Assembly: GCA_034669045.1 (NCBI GenBank)
Contig: JAXDOD010000062.1
Span: 62,001 to 126,000, forward strand
DNA: 64,000 nt
From: VAZQ01 sp034669045
Lineage (GTDB): Bacteria > Pseudomonadota > Alphaproteobacteria > Rhizobiales > Xanthobacteraceae
Direction of reading: 5' to 3'
A program made the translations under genes and the position numbers. Shown here one piece after another: positions 1 to 9,798 of the stretch; positions within the stretch are counted from its first letter, which is position 1; each line of letters opens with the position of its first letter. The notes beneath the pieces were generated by a model. It was not told the origin of the DNA, searched no databases, and saw nothing but the letters and a program-made list of their open reading frames with translations.

Positions 1-300
1 CTAAAAGCGGCTTCTCTGCTCGCGCTGACTTCTGCCATCGCTTTGAAACGAGCGGCGGGATTCCACGGTCATCGGTGTTGCCATCAAAGGCGTTGTCCCC
101 GTAGCTCAGGAAAATCCCACCAGATGTCGTGGACCAGCCAAAGCCATTTCCCGTCACTATCGATTGAACTGCCCTGACGGTCGCGTTCGCGCCACCGTTC
201 GACGAAATTCCGCTACCATTGTTGGACGAAACCGAACGTGCAACCATCAGGCTACTGATGCCGCGCCCGGCAAGGTAACGAGAAAAGCCGCTATTCGCAT
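1..300 (-). pseudogene. C-terminal fragment of a right-handed parallel beta-helix repeat protein, 5'-truncated, running off the left edge
   Basis: One minus-strand frame stays open from about 300 to the window edge. It reads as degenerate beta-helix rungs rich in Asn, Gly and Ser, for example SVSSNNGSGISSNGG, SIVTGNGFGW and GGIFLSYGDNAFDGN. These fit the last rungs of the beta-helix surface proteins common in Bradyrhizobium relatives. The expected N-terminal part is absent, because the hydrolase gene that ends at 343 occupies that place. The first ATG in frame is at 247. After the GNTDD rung the frame reads on to position 1 without a stop. I read this as a remnant left by deletion or rearrangement. 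A short real gene cannot be excluded without sequence to the left. Confidence 0.5.
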
Positions 301-342
301 TTCTGGTTTGCCGAGGCCGGTTGAGAGCCTCTGCTGCCCCGA

Positions 343-1212
343 TCACCTTTTGAGGAACGGCACGGCGAGCGTGTGAAAAAGCTCGGCGGCGTCCCACGGC
401 ACGAGATGCTTGCAGCCGTCGGCGAAATGCAGATCGAGCTGCGGATAGCGCTCCTTCAACAGCGTGGCACGCTCTTCCGCGCGGGCACGATCGTTGCGGC
501 CGTAGATCAGGAGGAGCGGCATCTTGAGCTCGGTGAGCCGCTGCCACATCAGCATCGCCTTGCCGCCCCCGCCGCCATCCTCGCCGGCGGCGGCATGGCG
601 CCGCACGAACTGCGCGAAGCACGGGCCGATGCTGTTCTGGTGGCGCAGCGCAAGCTCCTCGTCGGTGATCAGTTCGTGATGAAAGAGGTTTGCCTCCAGC
701 AAAGCGCGCGTATCCTCGAGCGTGGGCTCGTTCTTGACCATGCGGTCTTCGAGCCGCGCCTGCGCCGCGCCCTCACGCCCGCCGACCTTGGCGCCGCCGG
801 TCTCGAGCGGCGGGAGCAGGCTTCCGGTGCCGAGCACGATGACGTGCGAAACGCGGTCCGGGTTCTTGAGCGCGATGTTCACCACCGGCCCGCCGGCGGA
901 GGAATGGCCGATCAGCGCGGCTTTCTGCAGCCCGAGCGCGTCCATGAAACGCAGGATGAACGCGTTGCGGGCCGCACCGCCGAGGTCGCCTGCCGGATCG
1001 CTCTTGCCGAAGCCCGGCAGGTCGAGCGCGATCGCCCGGATGCCCTGGGCGCCGAGCGCGCGCAGGTTGCGGCGAAAGACGTCGGCCGAGGAGCCGAGCG
1101 AGCTGCCGTGCAGCAGGATCGCGGGCACGCCGCTGCCGTCTTCCAGGTAACGCGCCTTGCGACCATCGACGGAGACGAAGCGATCATCGGTGCGAACCGC
1201 GATATTCATCAT
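343..1212 (-). CDS. Alpha/beta hydrolase, MhpC/BphD-like fold
   Basis: The protein has 289 residues, typical of single-domain alpha/beta hydrolases. The oxyanion-hole strand ILLHGSS is at about 32-38. The nucleophile elbow GHSSAGG puts the catalytic Ser at about 104. The acid strand LLLIYGRNDR is near 230-240, and the catalytic His is in CKHLVPW near 266. There is no signal peptide, so it is probably cytoplasmic. The order of elements resembles meta-cleavage product hydrolases and epoxide-hydrolase relatives, but nothing fixes a substrate. The start could be the first or second of two adjacent Met codons. It is followed on the same strand by nothing but a beta-helix remnant. Confidence 0.85.
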   Translation of the reverse strand: MMNIAVRTDDRFVSVDGRKARYLEDGSGVPAILLHGSSLGSSADVFRRNLRALGAQGIRAIALDLPGFGKSDPAGDLGGAARNAFILRFMDALGLQKAALIGHSSAGGPVVNIALKNPDRVSHVIVLGTGSLLPPLETGGAKVGGREGAAQARLEDRMVKNEPTLEDTRALLEANLFHHELITDEELALRHQNSIGPCFAQFVRRHAAAGEDGGGGGKAMLMWQRLTELKMPLLLIYGRNDRARAEERATLLKERYPQLDLHFADGCKHLVPWDAAELFHTLAVPFLKR

Positions 1213-1264
1213 CGAAAACTCCCTTGCAGTTCCGCCATCATACCGCTCCGGCGGCGCGCCGTCC

Positions 1265-1573
1265 TCAACGGCCGGCGATGCGCTGCCAGGGCACGAGCTT
1301 GAGGCGGCGGGTGCCGTTGGCGATATAGGGCTCGCTGTTGGCGATGGTCTCGGCCTCCGCGCGCGTCGCCGCGCGGAAGATGATCATGCCGGTGCCGAAG
1401 CGGTTGCCGGTATCGTCAAGAAACGGCCCGGCGCCCACCAGCATGCCCTTGGCTTCGAGGTCGTGGATGAATTGGTGATGGAGCTCCGTGAGCGCTTCCT
1501 TGCTGAGGGCGATCTGCGGCGGCGGCTCGATCACCTCGTTGTTGATCACCCAGCATTGCTCGCGTTCGCTCAT
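1265..1573 (-). CDS. YciI-like (YCII domain) protein
   Basis: A 102-residue protein beginning MSEREQCWVINNE. It covers one YCII/ferredoxin-like alpha-beta fold: an N-terminal strand, the helix LHHQFIHDLEAKG, the GPFLDD turn, and a C-terminal GTRRLKLVPWQRI strand. The family is small, dimeric and mostly of unknown reaction; some members are fused to or act with dehalogenases and dioxygenases. I chose the ATG at 1573, preceded by GGAAGG, rather than an upstream in-frame Met whose extra 31 residues are low-complexity and unlike the family. It lies about 50 nt upstream of the hydrolase on the same strand and may be cotranscribed with it. Confidence 0.75.
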   Translation of the reverse strand: MSEREQCWVINNEVIEPPPQIALSKEALTELHHQFIHDLEAKGMLVGAGPFLDDTGNRFGTGMIIFRAATRAEAETIANSEPYIANGTRRLKLVPWQRIAGR

Positions 1574-1691
1574 GGAGGCCTTCCCGGCATTGGTTGATCG
1601 TCCGCGGCCAGGATAGGGCAAGCCAGGAGCCGCCAAAAGGCAATTCGCGCGCGGCCCGGACCGCACGCGCGCCGGCCAGCGTATGATGTGT

Positions 1692-2399
1692 TTAAGGCTT
1701 GGTCCCGCGGCAGATGTACCAGGAGCCGAACATGAACTCCTCCATCTGCACCTCGTCGGTGAAGCGCGCGAGGTCGTCCCACGGCCGGATCAGCGGATTG
1801 CCGAGCATGGTGCGCTTCATCAGCCAGAGGCTGAAGGGCAGCACGAGCCGTCCACCCAGCCCCGGCGGCAGCTTGGCGTCCATGATGACGAGCCGTCCGC
1901 CGGGACGGAGCTGGTTCCAGGCCTGCCGCAGCACCACGAGATGATGCGGCATGGTGTTGTAGGACAGTCCGAACATCGCGCCGTCGAGCGGCTGCGGGGC
2001 GACGAATTCGCCGGCATCGCCTTCGATCAGGTCGACATTGCTCCAGCCGTTGTGGTCGCAGAGTTCGCGCGCTTTCGCGAGCATGCCGGTGGAGAGATCG
2101 ACGCCATAGACGCGCCCGCGCGGGCCGACCGCCTCGCGCAGATGCCCGAGGTTGCGCCCGGTGCCGCAGCCGATTTCGAGGACGTGGCTGCCGGGTTCAA
2201 GGGCGAGACGCGCGACCGCCTTGGCGCGGAAGCCGGCAGGCTGGAAGAACAACCAGTCGAAGAACGGAATGATGCCCGCGAGCCGGTCGTAGCGTTTGGT
2301 GATGGCATCGCGGTCGACGTCGACCCACTCGTAGGTCCCGCTCTCCCCGCGCGTCCAAAGCTTGTTGCGTGCGCGCGCGCGCACCCCGAGTTCTGACAC
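1692..2399 (-). CDS. Class I SAM-dependent methyltransferase
   Basis: A 235-residue Rossmann methyltransferase. Motif I is VLEIGCGTGRN at about 74-84, followed by the acidic strand end GVDLS and a motif II/III region LIEGDAGEF. The later part LRPGGRLVIMDAK is the typical post-I strand. The N-terminal region (ITKRYDRLAGIIPFFDWLF) resembles UbiE and phospholipid-type methyltransferases, but the substrate is not fixed. The start is GTG at 2399, supported by a strong AAGGAGG about 9 nt upstream. The upstream 2400-2530 stretch is AT-rich against this GC background and probably carries its promoter. Confidence 0.8.
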   Translation of the reverse strand: MSELGVRARARNKLWTRGESGTYEWVDVDRDAITKRYDRLAGIIPFFDWLFFQPAGFRAKAVARLALEPGSHVLEIGCGTGRNLGHLREAVGPRGRVYGVDLSTGMLAKARELCDHNGWSNVDLIEGDAGEFVAPQPLDGAMFGLSYNTMPHHLVVLRQAWNQLRPGGRLVIMDAKLPPGLGGRLVLPFSLWLMKRTMLGNPLIRPWDDLARFTDEVQMEEFMFGSWYICRGTKP

Positions 2400-2670
2400 G
2401 TCGTCGCCCTCCTTGAACCGCCAGTTTTTTTTGCTTGACGTTTATTGTTATATTTATGCCCGACCACCGGATACGGACATTTTTACACCGTCGAGTGTCA
2501 TATGGCCGCAGTGAACCGTAGCTGAACGGCCCGGCATAATTCCCGAAATATCTTGCTTGTAAACGCGATTGTAAATGCGCCCGCTCCCGGGCCGAACCGG
2601 CGCCAGGCCTGGACGGCTACGCCATGGCGCCGGCCCGGAGCGGGAAACGGCCCTGCCGGGGCAGAAGCTC

Positions 2671-5262
2671 CTATGCGTCCCTGACCTCGCGCGGGGGCCC
2701 CATCAGCACCGGCTGAAACAGCACGGCGGCGGCGAGCGTACAGGCCAGCGACAGGGCGAGCAGCTTGCCCATGCTCGACGTGCCGGGATGGCTGGACAGC
2801 CACAGGCTGCCGAACGCCGTCGCCGTCGTCATGGCGCTGAAGATCACCGCGCGGGTCAGCGGCGACTGCAGCAGGCCGGTCTGGCCGGCCCGCCAGGCCG
2901 TAATGTAGTAGATCTTGAAGGCAACGCCGACGCCCAGCAGGAGCGGCAGCGCGATGATGTTGGCGAAGTTGAGCTTGAGCCCGATCAGCACGCATATTTC
3001 GAGGGAGACAACGCCCGCGAGCAGCAGCGGAATGAGGGTCAGCAAGACGTCGGTGAACCGCCGCAGCACGATCCACAGCAGGATCGCGATCGAGAGCAGG
3101 GCCCAGATTCCGGCCTCGATGAAAGCGCGCACCACGGTGTGGCCGGTTTCCAGGATCGAGATCGGGCCGCCGCTTGCGGTCGGCTCCACGGCCAGCACCG
3201 CGCGCGCGAACTGCCGCAGTGTTTCATTGTCGTTGGGATCGCCTTTGGGATGCGCTTGGATGCGCGCCCGGCCGTCCGGGAGGATCCAGTCGAGTGCGAT
3301 CTCCGGCGGCATCTTCGCTTCGGTGACGGGCTGGGCCGAGAGCACGCTGCGCAGACCGTCAAGCGCGGTCTTGAGCGGCGACACGAACGCGAATTCCGAC
3401 CGCTTGCGCAGTTCCTCAGGGCCACTGGCCAGCGTCATCAGCGCGGTGGCGAGCCGCTTGGCCGCGACCGCGCCCGGGCCGGTTTGAGTGCCGGCGGCGC
3501 GGATCAGGAGGTCGTTGCCGCGGTTAAGCGCAGCGATCGCCTCGGCATCCGTGGGGGCGGGGCGCACGGTGGCGCGGAACGCCGGCTCGAGCGCCTTGGC
3601 GGCTTGGGCGATCGCGGCCAGCTTCGGCTCCTGGTCGTCCGGAATGAAGGTATCGAGCGTCGTGACGCGCTCGACTTCGGGCACTTTGCGCAGCCGTTCG
3701 GCGGTTTCGCGCGCGGCCGCAAGCGACGGCTTGAGCACGTCGATGCCGTTCGCGCCCGCCATCGGGTCCTTGCGGAGATCGAGGTAGGTCGCGATCGACT
3801 CCACGTTGGGACTTCTCAGGTTGATGGGGTTGAAGTCGAACTGCAGGAAGTAGAGCAGCGGCAGGCCGCCGAGCGAAAGGATCGCGGTCGCGATGATGAT
3901 CGGGACACGGTGCCGCTCCATGAACGAATCGACCGGCGCGAGCGAGGCATAGCCGAGCGGTTCTTTTTCGCCCGGCGGGTTCATCACCTGCAGCAGCGCC
4001 GGCAGCAGCGTGATGCTGGTGAAGTAGGCGATCAGCATGCCGACCCCGGCGATCCGGCCGAGCTCGGAAACGCCCTTGTAGTCGGTCGGCAGAAAGGACA
4101 GGAACCCGGCCGCCGTCGCGGTTGCCGCGAGCGTGAGCGGCACCCCGACATGGCGTGCCGCGTTCAGCAGCGCGGTGTGCAGGTCGTCGACCTCGTGCCG
4201 CTCGGCCCGATAGCGCACGCTGAACTGGATGCCGAAATCGACGCCGATGCCGACGAACAGGACCGCAAAGGCAATCGAGATCGGATTGAGCGCCCCGACC
4301 ATCGCCAAGCCGGTCGCGGCGGTGATGCTCAGGCCGGCGAAAATGCTGACCAGCACCGCGATGATGATCCGCGGCGACCGCAAGGCGAGCCACAGGATTC
4401 CGACGAGGAACGCCAGCGACACCGCCAGGTTGATCTCGGCGTTTTCCTTGAGGGTGCTGAACTCTTCGTCCTGGATGGGAACGGGTCCGGTGAGCCGCAC
4501 CCGGGCGCGGTACTCGGTATCCAGCTTGAGATCGGAAGCCGCCTGCCGGATTGCCGTCGTTGCCTTTTCGCCGGGCTCGAGCGCCGCATAGTCGAGCACC
4601 GGCTTGACCTCGATGATGTGGCGAAGCTCGTGCGGCTCCGGCGGCTTGCGGGCCGCCAGTTCGCGCCAGGAGAAGCTCGCCGGCCGGCCCGCGATTACGT
4701 CTTCGATCGTGCTCGCAAACATGTCGAGCGGCCGGCTCATGTCGTCGAGCGTGTACATATTCCGGGTGACGCCCGCCAAGGTGAAGGACAGCGCCTGGAT
4801 CAGACCTCGCCAGTTCGGGTCCGCGACCAGCACCTGCACGAGCGCCTGCGCCTGGCTGAACTGCTCGGCGTAGCGTTTGACCTCCTCGGTGGGCAGGAAC
4901 AGGAGGGCGTTGCGGCTGAAGAACGGGCCGCCGCCTGGCTCCCGCACGGACCTGAACAGGTCGGGCTGGCCGGTGAGACGTTCCAAGAGGGCGCTGGTGG
5001 CCTGGGTCGTGAGTTCCGACGTGGGCGCCTCGACCACCACAAGAATCGTTTCGTTGCGATGAGGGAACGCGAGGTCGACCGCAAGCTCTCGTTGGCGCCA
5101 CGGCAAATCGGGTGAGATTAACTTGTTGATGTCGGTGTTAATGCTGAAGTTACTGGCGGAATAGATGCCGGTTGCCAGCGTCAAGAGGGCCGCGAGAGCA
5201 ATAACGGTCCATGCGTGGCGCGTGCTAATATTGACAATCGACACGATCTTAGATTTCAGCAT
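2671..5262 (-). CDS. hpnN: Hopanoid transporter HpnN, RND/MMPL family
   Basis: An 863-residue RND-superfamily protein. It has a first membrane segment near residues 15-35, a large periplasmic loop, a block of membrane helices around 270-450, a second periplasmic loop, and a second helix block from about 720 to the end. This is the duplicated MMPL/SSD architecture. The N-terminal motif NINTDINKLISPDLPWRQRE-like stretch, seen here as NTDINKLISPDLPWRQ, matches the hopanoid-associated subgroup. In Rhodopseudomonas palustris HpnN moves hopanoids from the inner to the outer membrane; function here is inferred from family and context. It is divergent from dxs across a 233-nt spacer and close to the rest of the hopanoid genes. 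Confidence 0.9.
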   Translation of the reverse strand: MLKSKIVSIVNISTRHAWTVIALAALLTLATGIYSASNFSINTDINKLISPDLPWRQRELAVDLAFPHRNETILVVVEAPTSELTTQATSALLERLTGQPDLFRSVREPGGGPFFSRNALLFLPTEEVKRYAEQFSQAQALVQVLVADPNWRGLIQALSFTLAGVTRNMYTLDDMSRPLDMFASTIEDVIAGRPASFSWRELAARKPPEPHELRHIIEVKPVLDYAALEPGEKATTAIRQAASDLKLDTEYRARVRLTGPVPIQDEEFSTLKENAEINLAVSLAFLVGILWLALRSPRIIIAVLVSIFAGLSITAATGLAMVGALNPISIAFAVLFVGIGVDFGIQFSVRYRAERHEVDDLHTALLNAARHVGVPLTLAATATAAGFLSFLPTDYKGVSELGRIAGVGMLIAYFTSITLLPALLQVMNPPGEKEPLGYASLAPVDSFMERHRVPIIIATAILSLGGLPLLYFLQFDFNPINLRSPNVESIATYLDLRKDPMAGANGIDVLKPSLAAARETAERLRKVPEVERVTTLDTFIPDDQEPKLAAIAQAAKALEPAFRATVRPAPTDAEAIAALNRGNDLLIRAAGTQTGPGAVAAKRLATALMTLASGPEELRKRSEFAFVSPLKTALDGLRSVLSAQPVTEAKMPPEIALDWILPDGRARIQAHPKGDPNDNETLRQFARAVLAVEPTASGGPISILETGHTVVRAFIEAGIWALLSIAILLWIVLRRFTDVLLTLIPLLLAGVVSLEICVLIGLKLNFANIIALPLLLGVGVAFKIYYITAWRAGQTGLLQSPLTRAVIFSAMTTATAFGSLWLSSHPGTSSMGKLLALSLACTLAAAVLFQPVLMGPPREVRDA

Positions 5263-5495
5263 CTCTTGTTCTTTCCGGGATTTGCGGGTGTAATCGTCAA
5301 CGAGGCCATTGAACCGTTTGAACCATACGGCTATTCAATACGTTAACATCAACGCGGCGGCCTCCGGTGACAACGTGCTGGGCCGGTGGGGATGTAACGC
5401 GGGCGGTCCCGAGCGGGCCGCCGACCGGGTGACACGGCTAGGGACTAAACAGGACGTCATGCGGCTCTCCGTGCGGCGACAATATTGTTGGGATC

Positions 5496-7427
5496 ATGAC
5501 AGTACCCACTCCAATCCTTGACACGATCAAAAGTCCCGCCGACCTGCGGCGCCTCGACGAAAAGCAGCTCCGGCAGGTGACCGACGAGCTGCGGGCCGAG
5601 ACCATCAGCGCAGTCGCCGCCACCGGGGGACACCTCGGCGCCGGTCTCGGCGTGGTCGAGCTGACGGTCGTCCTGCACTATCTCTTCGACACGCCACGCG
5701 ACCGGGTGATCTGGGACGTGGGGCATCAGGCTTATCCACACAAGATTCTGACCTCGCGTCGCGAGCGGATCCGGACCCTGCGCCAGGGCGGCGGGTTGTC
5801 CGGCTTCACCAAGCGCGCGGAAAGCGAATACGACTGCTTCGGCGCCGCCCACTCCTCGACCTCGATCTCGGCGGGGCTCGGAATGGCGGTGGCGCGCGAC
5901 CTGGCCGGACAGTCCCATAACGTCGTCTGTGTTATCGGCGATGGCGCCATGTCGGCCGGCATGGCCTACGAAGCGATGAACAACGCGGGCGCGATGGATT
6001 CGCGCCTCATCGTCATTCTCAACGACAACAACATGTCGATCGCGCCCCCGGTCGGCGCGCTGTCGGCCTATCTCGCCCGCCTGGTTTCCGGACGTCCCTA
6101 TCGCTCGCTGCGCAACGTGGTGCGCCAGCTTGCCAAGCGGCTGCCGAAATTCCTCGAAAAGCGCGCGCGCGCGATGGAGGAATATGCCCGCGGGCTCGTG
6201 ACCGGCGGCACCTTGTTCGAGGAGCTTGGATTTTTCTACGTCGGGCCGATCGACGGTCACAACCTCGATCATCTGCTGCCGGTCCTGCGCAACGTGCGCG
6301 ACGCCAAGGAAGGGCCCGTCCTGGTCCACATCGTGACCCAGAAGGGCAAGGGCTATCCGCCCGCGGAAGCGTCCGACGACAAGTATCACGGCGTCGTCAA
6401 GTTCGACGTCGCCACCGGAAAGCAGGCCAAGCCCAAGGCCAACGCGCCGTCCTATACCAAGGTCTTCGGCGAGAGCCTGGTGAAGGAGGCGCAGAAGGAC
6501 GACAAGATCATTGCGATCACGGCAGCGATGCCGTCGGGCACCGGGGTCGACATCTTCGGCAAGGCGTTTCCGAAGCGCACCTTCGACGTCGGCATCGCCG
6601 AACAGCACGCGGTCACCTTCGCAGCCGGGCTCGCCACCGAGGGCTACAAGCCCTTCGCGGCGATCTATTCGACCTTCCTGCAACGCGCCTATGACCAGGT
6701 GGTGCACGACGTTGCCATCCAGCGGCTGCCGGTGCGATTCGTGCTCGACCGCGCGGGCCTCGTGGGCGCCGACGGGCCGACGCATGCGGGGGCGTTCGAC
6801 ATTCCGTATCTCGGTTGCCTGCCAGGCTTCGTGTTGATGGCGGCCGCGGACGAGGCCGAACTGGTCCACATGGTGGCGACCCAGGTCGCGATCGACGATC
6901 AGCCCTCGGCCCTGCGCTATCCGCGCGGCGACGGCGTCGGCGTCGACATGCCCGAAATAGGCCTGCCGCTTGCGATCGGCAAGGGGCGCATCATTCGCGA
7001 AGGCACGTCGGTCGCGCTTTTGTCCTATGGCTCGAGGCTCGCCGAATGCCTGCTGGCGGCGGAGACCCTGGCCGCGCATGGCTTGACCGCGACTGTCGCC
7101 GATGCCCGCTTCGCCAAGCCTCTCGATGTCGACCTGGTGCGGCGGCTCGCGCGCGAGCACGAGGTGCTGATCACCATCGAGGAGGGCGCCATCGGGGGCT
7201 TCGGCTCGCATGTGCTGCAGATGCTGGCCGAGCACGGGGCGCTGGAAAACGGCTTGAAAGTGCGTTGCATGATGCTGCCGGATGTGTTCATCGATCAGGA
7301 CAGCCCGGCCGCGATGTATGGCAAGGCCAGTCTCGACGCCAAAGGCATCGTCGCCAAGGTTTTCGAGGCGCTCGGGCGGGACGGACGGCGCGAGGTCGTC
7401 CAGGCCGTCGGCAAGGTTTCGCCTTGA
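5496..7427 (+). CDS. dxs: 1-deoxy-D-xylulose-5-phosphate synthase
   Basis: A 643-residue thiamine-diphosphate enzyme that condenses pyruvate and glyceraldehyde-3-phosphate, the entry step of the MEP isoprenoid pathway. Visible marks are GGHLGAG with the conserved His at about 46, DVGHQAYPHK, the ThDP motif GDGAMSAG (about 148) ending in NDNNMS (about 176-181), and the pyrimidine-domain GIAEQHAV followed by DRAGLVGADGPTHAG. Length is normal for Dxs. It starts the plus-strand series dxs-ispH-hpnH, so isoprenoid supply is placed directly beside hopanoid synthesis. No strong Shine-Dalgarno is seen before the ATG. The 5263-5495 spacer is shared with divergent hpnN. Confidence 0.97.
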   Translation: MTVPTPILDTIKSPADLRRLDEKQLRQVTDELRAETISAVAATGGHLGAGLGVVELTVVLHYLFDTPRDRVIWDVGHQAYPHKILTSRRERIRTLRQGGGLSGFTKRAESEYDCFGAAHSSTSISAGLGMAVARDLAGQSHNVVCVIGDGAMSAGMAYEAMNNAGAMDSRLIVILNDNNMSIAPPVGALSAYLARLVSGRPYRSLRNVVRQLAKRLPKFLEKRARAMEEYARGLVTGGTLFEELGFFYVGPIDGHNLDHLLPVLRNVRDAKEGPVLVHIVTQKGKGYPPAEASDDKYHGVVKFDVATGKQAKPKANAPSYTKVFGESLVKEAQKDDKIIAITAAMPSGTGVDIFGKAFPKRTFDVGIAEQHAVTFAAGLATEGYKPFAAIYSTFLQRAYDQVVHDVAIQRLPVRFVLDRAGLVGADGPTHAGAFDIPYLGCLPGFVLMAAADEAELVHMVATQVAIDDQPSALRYPRGDGVGVDMPEIGLPLAIGKGRIIREGTSVALLSYGSRLAECLLAAETLAAHGLTATVADARFAKPLDVDLVRRLAREHEVLITIEEGAIGGFGSHVLQMLAEHGALENGLKVRCMMLPDVFIDQDSPAAMYGKASLDAKGIVAKVFEALGRDGRREVVQAVGKVSP

Positions 7428-7494
7428 TCCGCGTTTGCCTATATAGGCGTGCAAGAACAAGCGAGGTCCGGCCGAGCGCCGGCATGCCAATGCG

Positions 7495-8424
7495 ATGAAA
7501 GTAATCCTTGCCCAGCCGCGTGGGTTCTGCGCCGGCGTCGTGCGCGCCATCGAGATCGTCGAGCGCGCGCTCGAGAAATATGGACCGCCGGTCTATGTGC
7601 GCCACGAGATCGTGCACAACAAGCACGTCGTCGAAAGCCTCAAGGCCAAGGGCGCGCGTTTCGTGGAGGACCTCTCCGAGGTGCCCGCCGACGCGGTGAC
7701 CATTTTCAGCGCGCACGGCGTGGCCAAGAGCGTCGAGGACGAGGCGGCGTCGCGCAAACTGCCGGTATTGAACGCGACCTGTCCGTTGGTCACCAAGGTG
7801 CACAACCAGGGCAAGCGCTACGTCGGCCAGGGCCGCAAGCTGATCCTCATCGGGCACGCCGGCCACCCCGAGGTGGAGGGCACCATGGGGCAGATCCCGA
7901 GCCCGGTTCTGCTGGTGCAGAACGAATCCGAGGTCGCCGCGCTCGAACTGCCGGCGGATACGCCGGTGGCCTATGTCACGCAGACGACGCTCTCCGTCGA
8001 CGACACCCAGGGCATCATCGCGGCGCTGCAGCGCAAGTTCAGCGACATCGTCGGACCCGAGACCCGCGACATCTGCTACGCGACGCAAAACCGCCAGTCC
8101 GCGGTGCGCGAATTATCGAAGCTCGTCGACATGATCCTGGTCGTCGGCGCCACCAACAGCTCCAATTCCAACCGCCTGCGCGAGATCGGAAGCGAGGAAG
8201 GGCTGCCGAGCTACCTGATCGCCGACGGCAGCGAGTTGGATCCGAGGTGGCTCGAGGGCAAGGTGACGGTGGGCATCACCGCCGGCGCCTCGGCGCCCGA
8301 AGTCCTGGTCGATGACGTCATCGCGGCTTTGCGGCGGCTGGGACCGGTGGATGTCACGGTGCTTCCCGGTCGCCAGGAGCGAATCGAGTTCCGCCTGCCG
8401 GCGGAACTGGCGAAAGCGTCCTGA
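7495..8424 (+). CDS. ispH: 4-hydroxy-3-methylbut-2-enyl diphosphate reductase
   Basis: A 309-residue LytB/IspH enzyme that makes IPP and DMAPP in the last MEP step using a 4Fe-4S cluster. The three cluster cysteines are in place: RGFCAGV (about C12), NATCPLV (about C96) and DICYATQNRQ (about C194). HEIVHN, FSAHGV and the SSNSNRL motif, which hold the substrate diphosphate, are all present. It lies 67 nt after dxs and 48 nt before hpnH in the same direction. It is a single-copy essential-type gene, and this location next to hopanoid genes suggests coordinated flux to C30 lipids. Confidence 0.97.
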   Translation: MKVILAQPRGFCAGVVRAIEIVERALEKYGPPVYVRHEIVHNKHVVESLKAKGARFVEDLSEVPADAVTIFSAHGVAKSVEDEAASRKLPVLNATCPLVTKVHNQGKRYVGQGRKLILIGHAGHPEVEGTMGQIPSPVLLVQNESEVAALELPADTPVAYVTQTTLSVDDTQGIIAALQRKFSDIVGPETRDICYATQNRQSAVRELSKLVDMILVVGATNSSNSNRLREIGSEEGLPSYLIADGSELDPRWLEGKVTVGITAGASAPEVLVDDVIAALRRLGPVDVTVLPGRQERIEFRLPAELAKAS

Positions 8425-8472
8425 TGTCGGCACCCTGAGCCGGGGCCCGACAACAACAACTCCGCTGGAGAA

Positions 8473-9672
8473 TTGGGGGTTTCATTGCTGAAGGAAGTGC
8501 GTATCGGCGCCTACCTGCTCAAGCAGAAGCTGCTTGGGCGCAAGCGCTATCCACTGGTGCTGATGCTGGAGCCGCTGTTCCGCTGCAACCTCGCGTGCTT
8601 CGGTTGCGGCAAGATCGATTATCCGGACGCGATCCTCAACAAGCGGCTGTCGGTCAAGGAATGTCTCGACGCGGCCGACGAATGCGGCGCACCGATGGTC
8701 GCCATTCCGGGCGGCGAGCCGCTCATCCACAAGGAGATCGGCGAGATCGTCAAGGGCCTGGTGGCGCGCAAGAAGTTCGTGTCGCTGTGCACCAACGCGC
8801 TGCTGCTCGAGAAGAAGCTGCATCTGTTCGAGCCGTCGCCCTATCTGTTCTTCTCGGTTCACCTCGATGGCCTCAAGCCGCACCACGACAAGTCGGTGTG
8901 CCAGGATGGCGTGTTCGACCGAGCGGTGGCCGCGATCAAGGCCGCCAAGGCCAAAGGCTTCACCGTCAACGTCAACGCCACGATCTACGACGGGCATCCG
9001 CCCGAAGATATCGCGGCGTTCCTCGACTTCGCCAAGGAGCTCGGCGTCGGCGTGTCGATCTCTCCCGGCTATGCCTATGAGCGCGCGCCCGATCAGGAGC
9101 ACTTCCTCAACCGCCGCAAGACCAAGGAGCTGTTCCGCAATATTTTCGCGCGCGGCAAGGGCAAGCGCTGGACCTTCGTGCACTCCGCCTTGTTCCTCGA
9201 CTTCCTCGCCGGCAACCAGACCTATCATTGCACGCCCTGGGGCATGCCCACGCGCAACGTCTTCGGCTGGCAGAAGCCCTGCTATCTGCTCGGGGAGGGC
9301 AACGTCGGCTCGTTCAAGGAGCTGATGGAGACCACCGACTGGGATTCGTACGGCACCGGCCGCTACGAGAAATGCGCGAACTGCATGGCGCATTGCGGCT
9401 ATGAGGCGACCGCCGCGAACGCGACGCTGAGACATCCGTTGCAGGCGCTCAAGGCGTTCCTGAACGGTCCGCGCACCGAGGGCGACATGGCGCCGGAAAT
9501 CCCGCTCGACCGCCAGCGGCCGGCGCAATACGTGTTCACCGGCCAGGTGCAGGAACGGCTCTCGGAAATGCGTGCGACCGATGCCAAGGAGAAGGGCAAA
9601 AAATCTGCGAACGAAAATCGCGTGCTCGCGGCAGTCCCGGGCGAACCCAGCCGCCCGGCGGCATCAAATTGA
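8473..9672 (+). CDS. hpnH: Adenosyl-hopene transferase, radical SAM protein HpnH
   Basis: HpnH attaches the 5'-deoxyadenosyl group of SAM to hopene to give adenosylhopane, the first step of side-chain extension. The radical SAM cluster motif CNLACFGC (about C38, C42, C45) follows LMLEPLFR, and GGEPLIHKEI is the SAM-binding stretch. A SPASM-like C-terminal Cys set (CANCMAHCGY) is also present. The start is TTG at 8473, backed by CTGGAG just upstream and by N-terminal similarity to the family (LKEVRIGAYLLKQKLL). A GTG a few codons later is an alternative. About 25 C-terminal residues are Lys/Ala-rich and look like a lineage-specific tail. Confidence 0.95.
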   Translation: MGVSLLKEVRIGAYLLKQKLLGRKRYPLVLMLEPLFRCNLACFGCGKIDYPDAILNKRLSVKECLDAADECGAPMVAIPGGEPLIHKEIGEIVKGLVARKKFVSLCTNALLLEKKLHLFEPSPYLFFSVHLDGLKPHHDKSVCQDGVFDRAVAAIKAAKAKGFTVNVNATIYDGHPPEDIAAFLDFAKELGVGVSISPGYAYERAPDQEHFLNRRKTKELFRNIFARGKGKRWTFVHSALFLDFLAGNQTYHCTPWGMPTRNVFGWQKPCYLLGEGNVGSFKELMETTDWDSYGTGRYEKCANCMAHCGYEATAANATLRHPLQALKAFLNGPRTEGDMAPEIPLDRQRPAQYVFTGQVQERLSEMRATDAKEKGKKSANENRVLAAVPGEPSRPAASN

Positions 9673-9798
9673 TAGGAGCGGTTTATCCTCGGCCCTTATG
9701 CTGGATGAAACCTCAGCGTCAATCCGACATGGTTGCCAGGCCCGCCGCGCCGCCAACATGCTTTCGAGATCCAAAGGGCTTGGACCACGGCAGGGGGA

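Noticed and set aside
2575..5115. A long open frame antisense to hpnN
   Set aside because: It has the Arg/Gly/Glu-rich composition of a high-GC shadow frame and no domain; hpnN on the other strand is a full-length family member.
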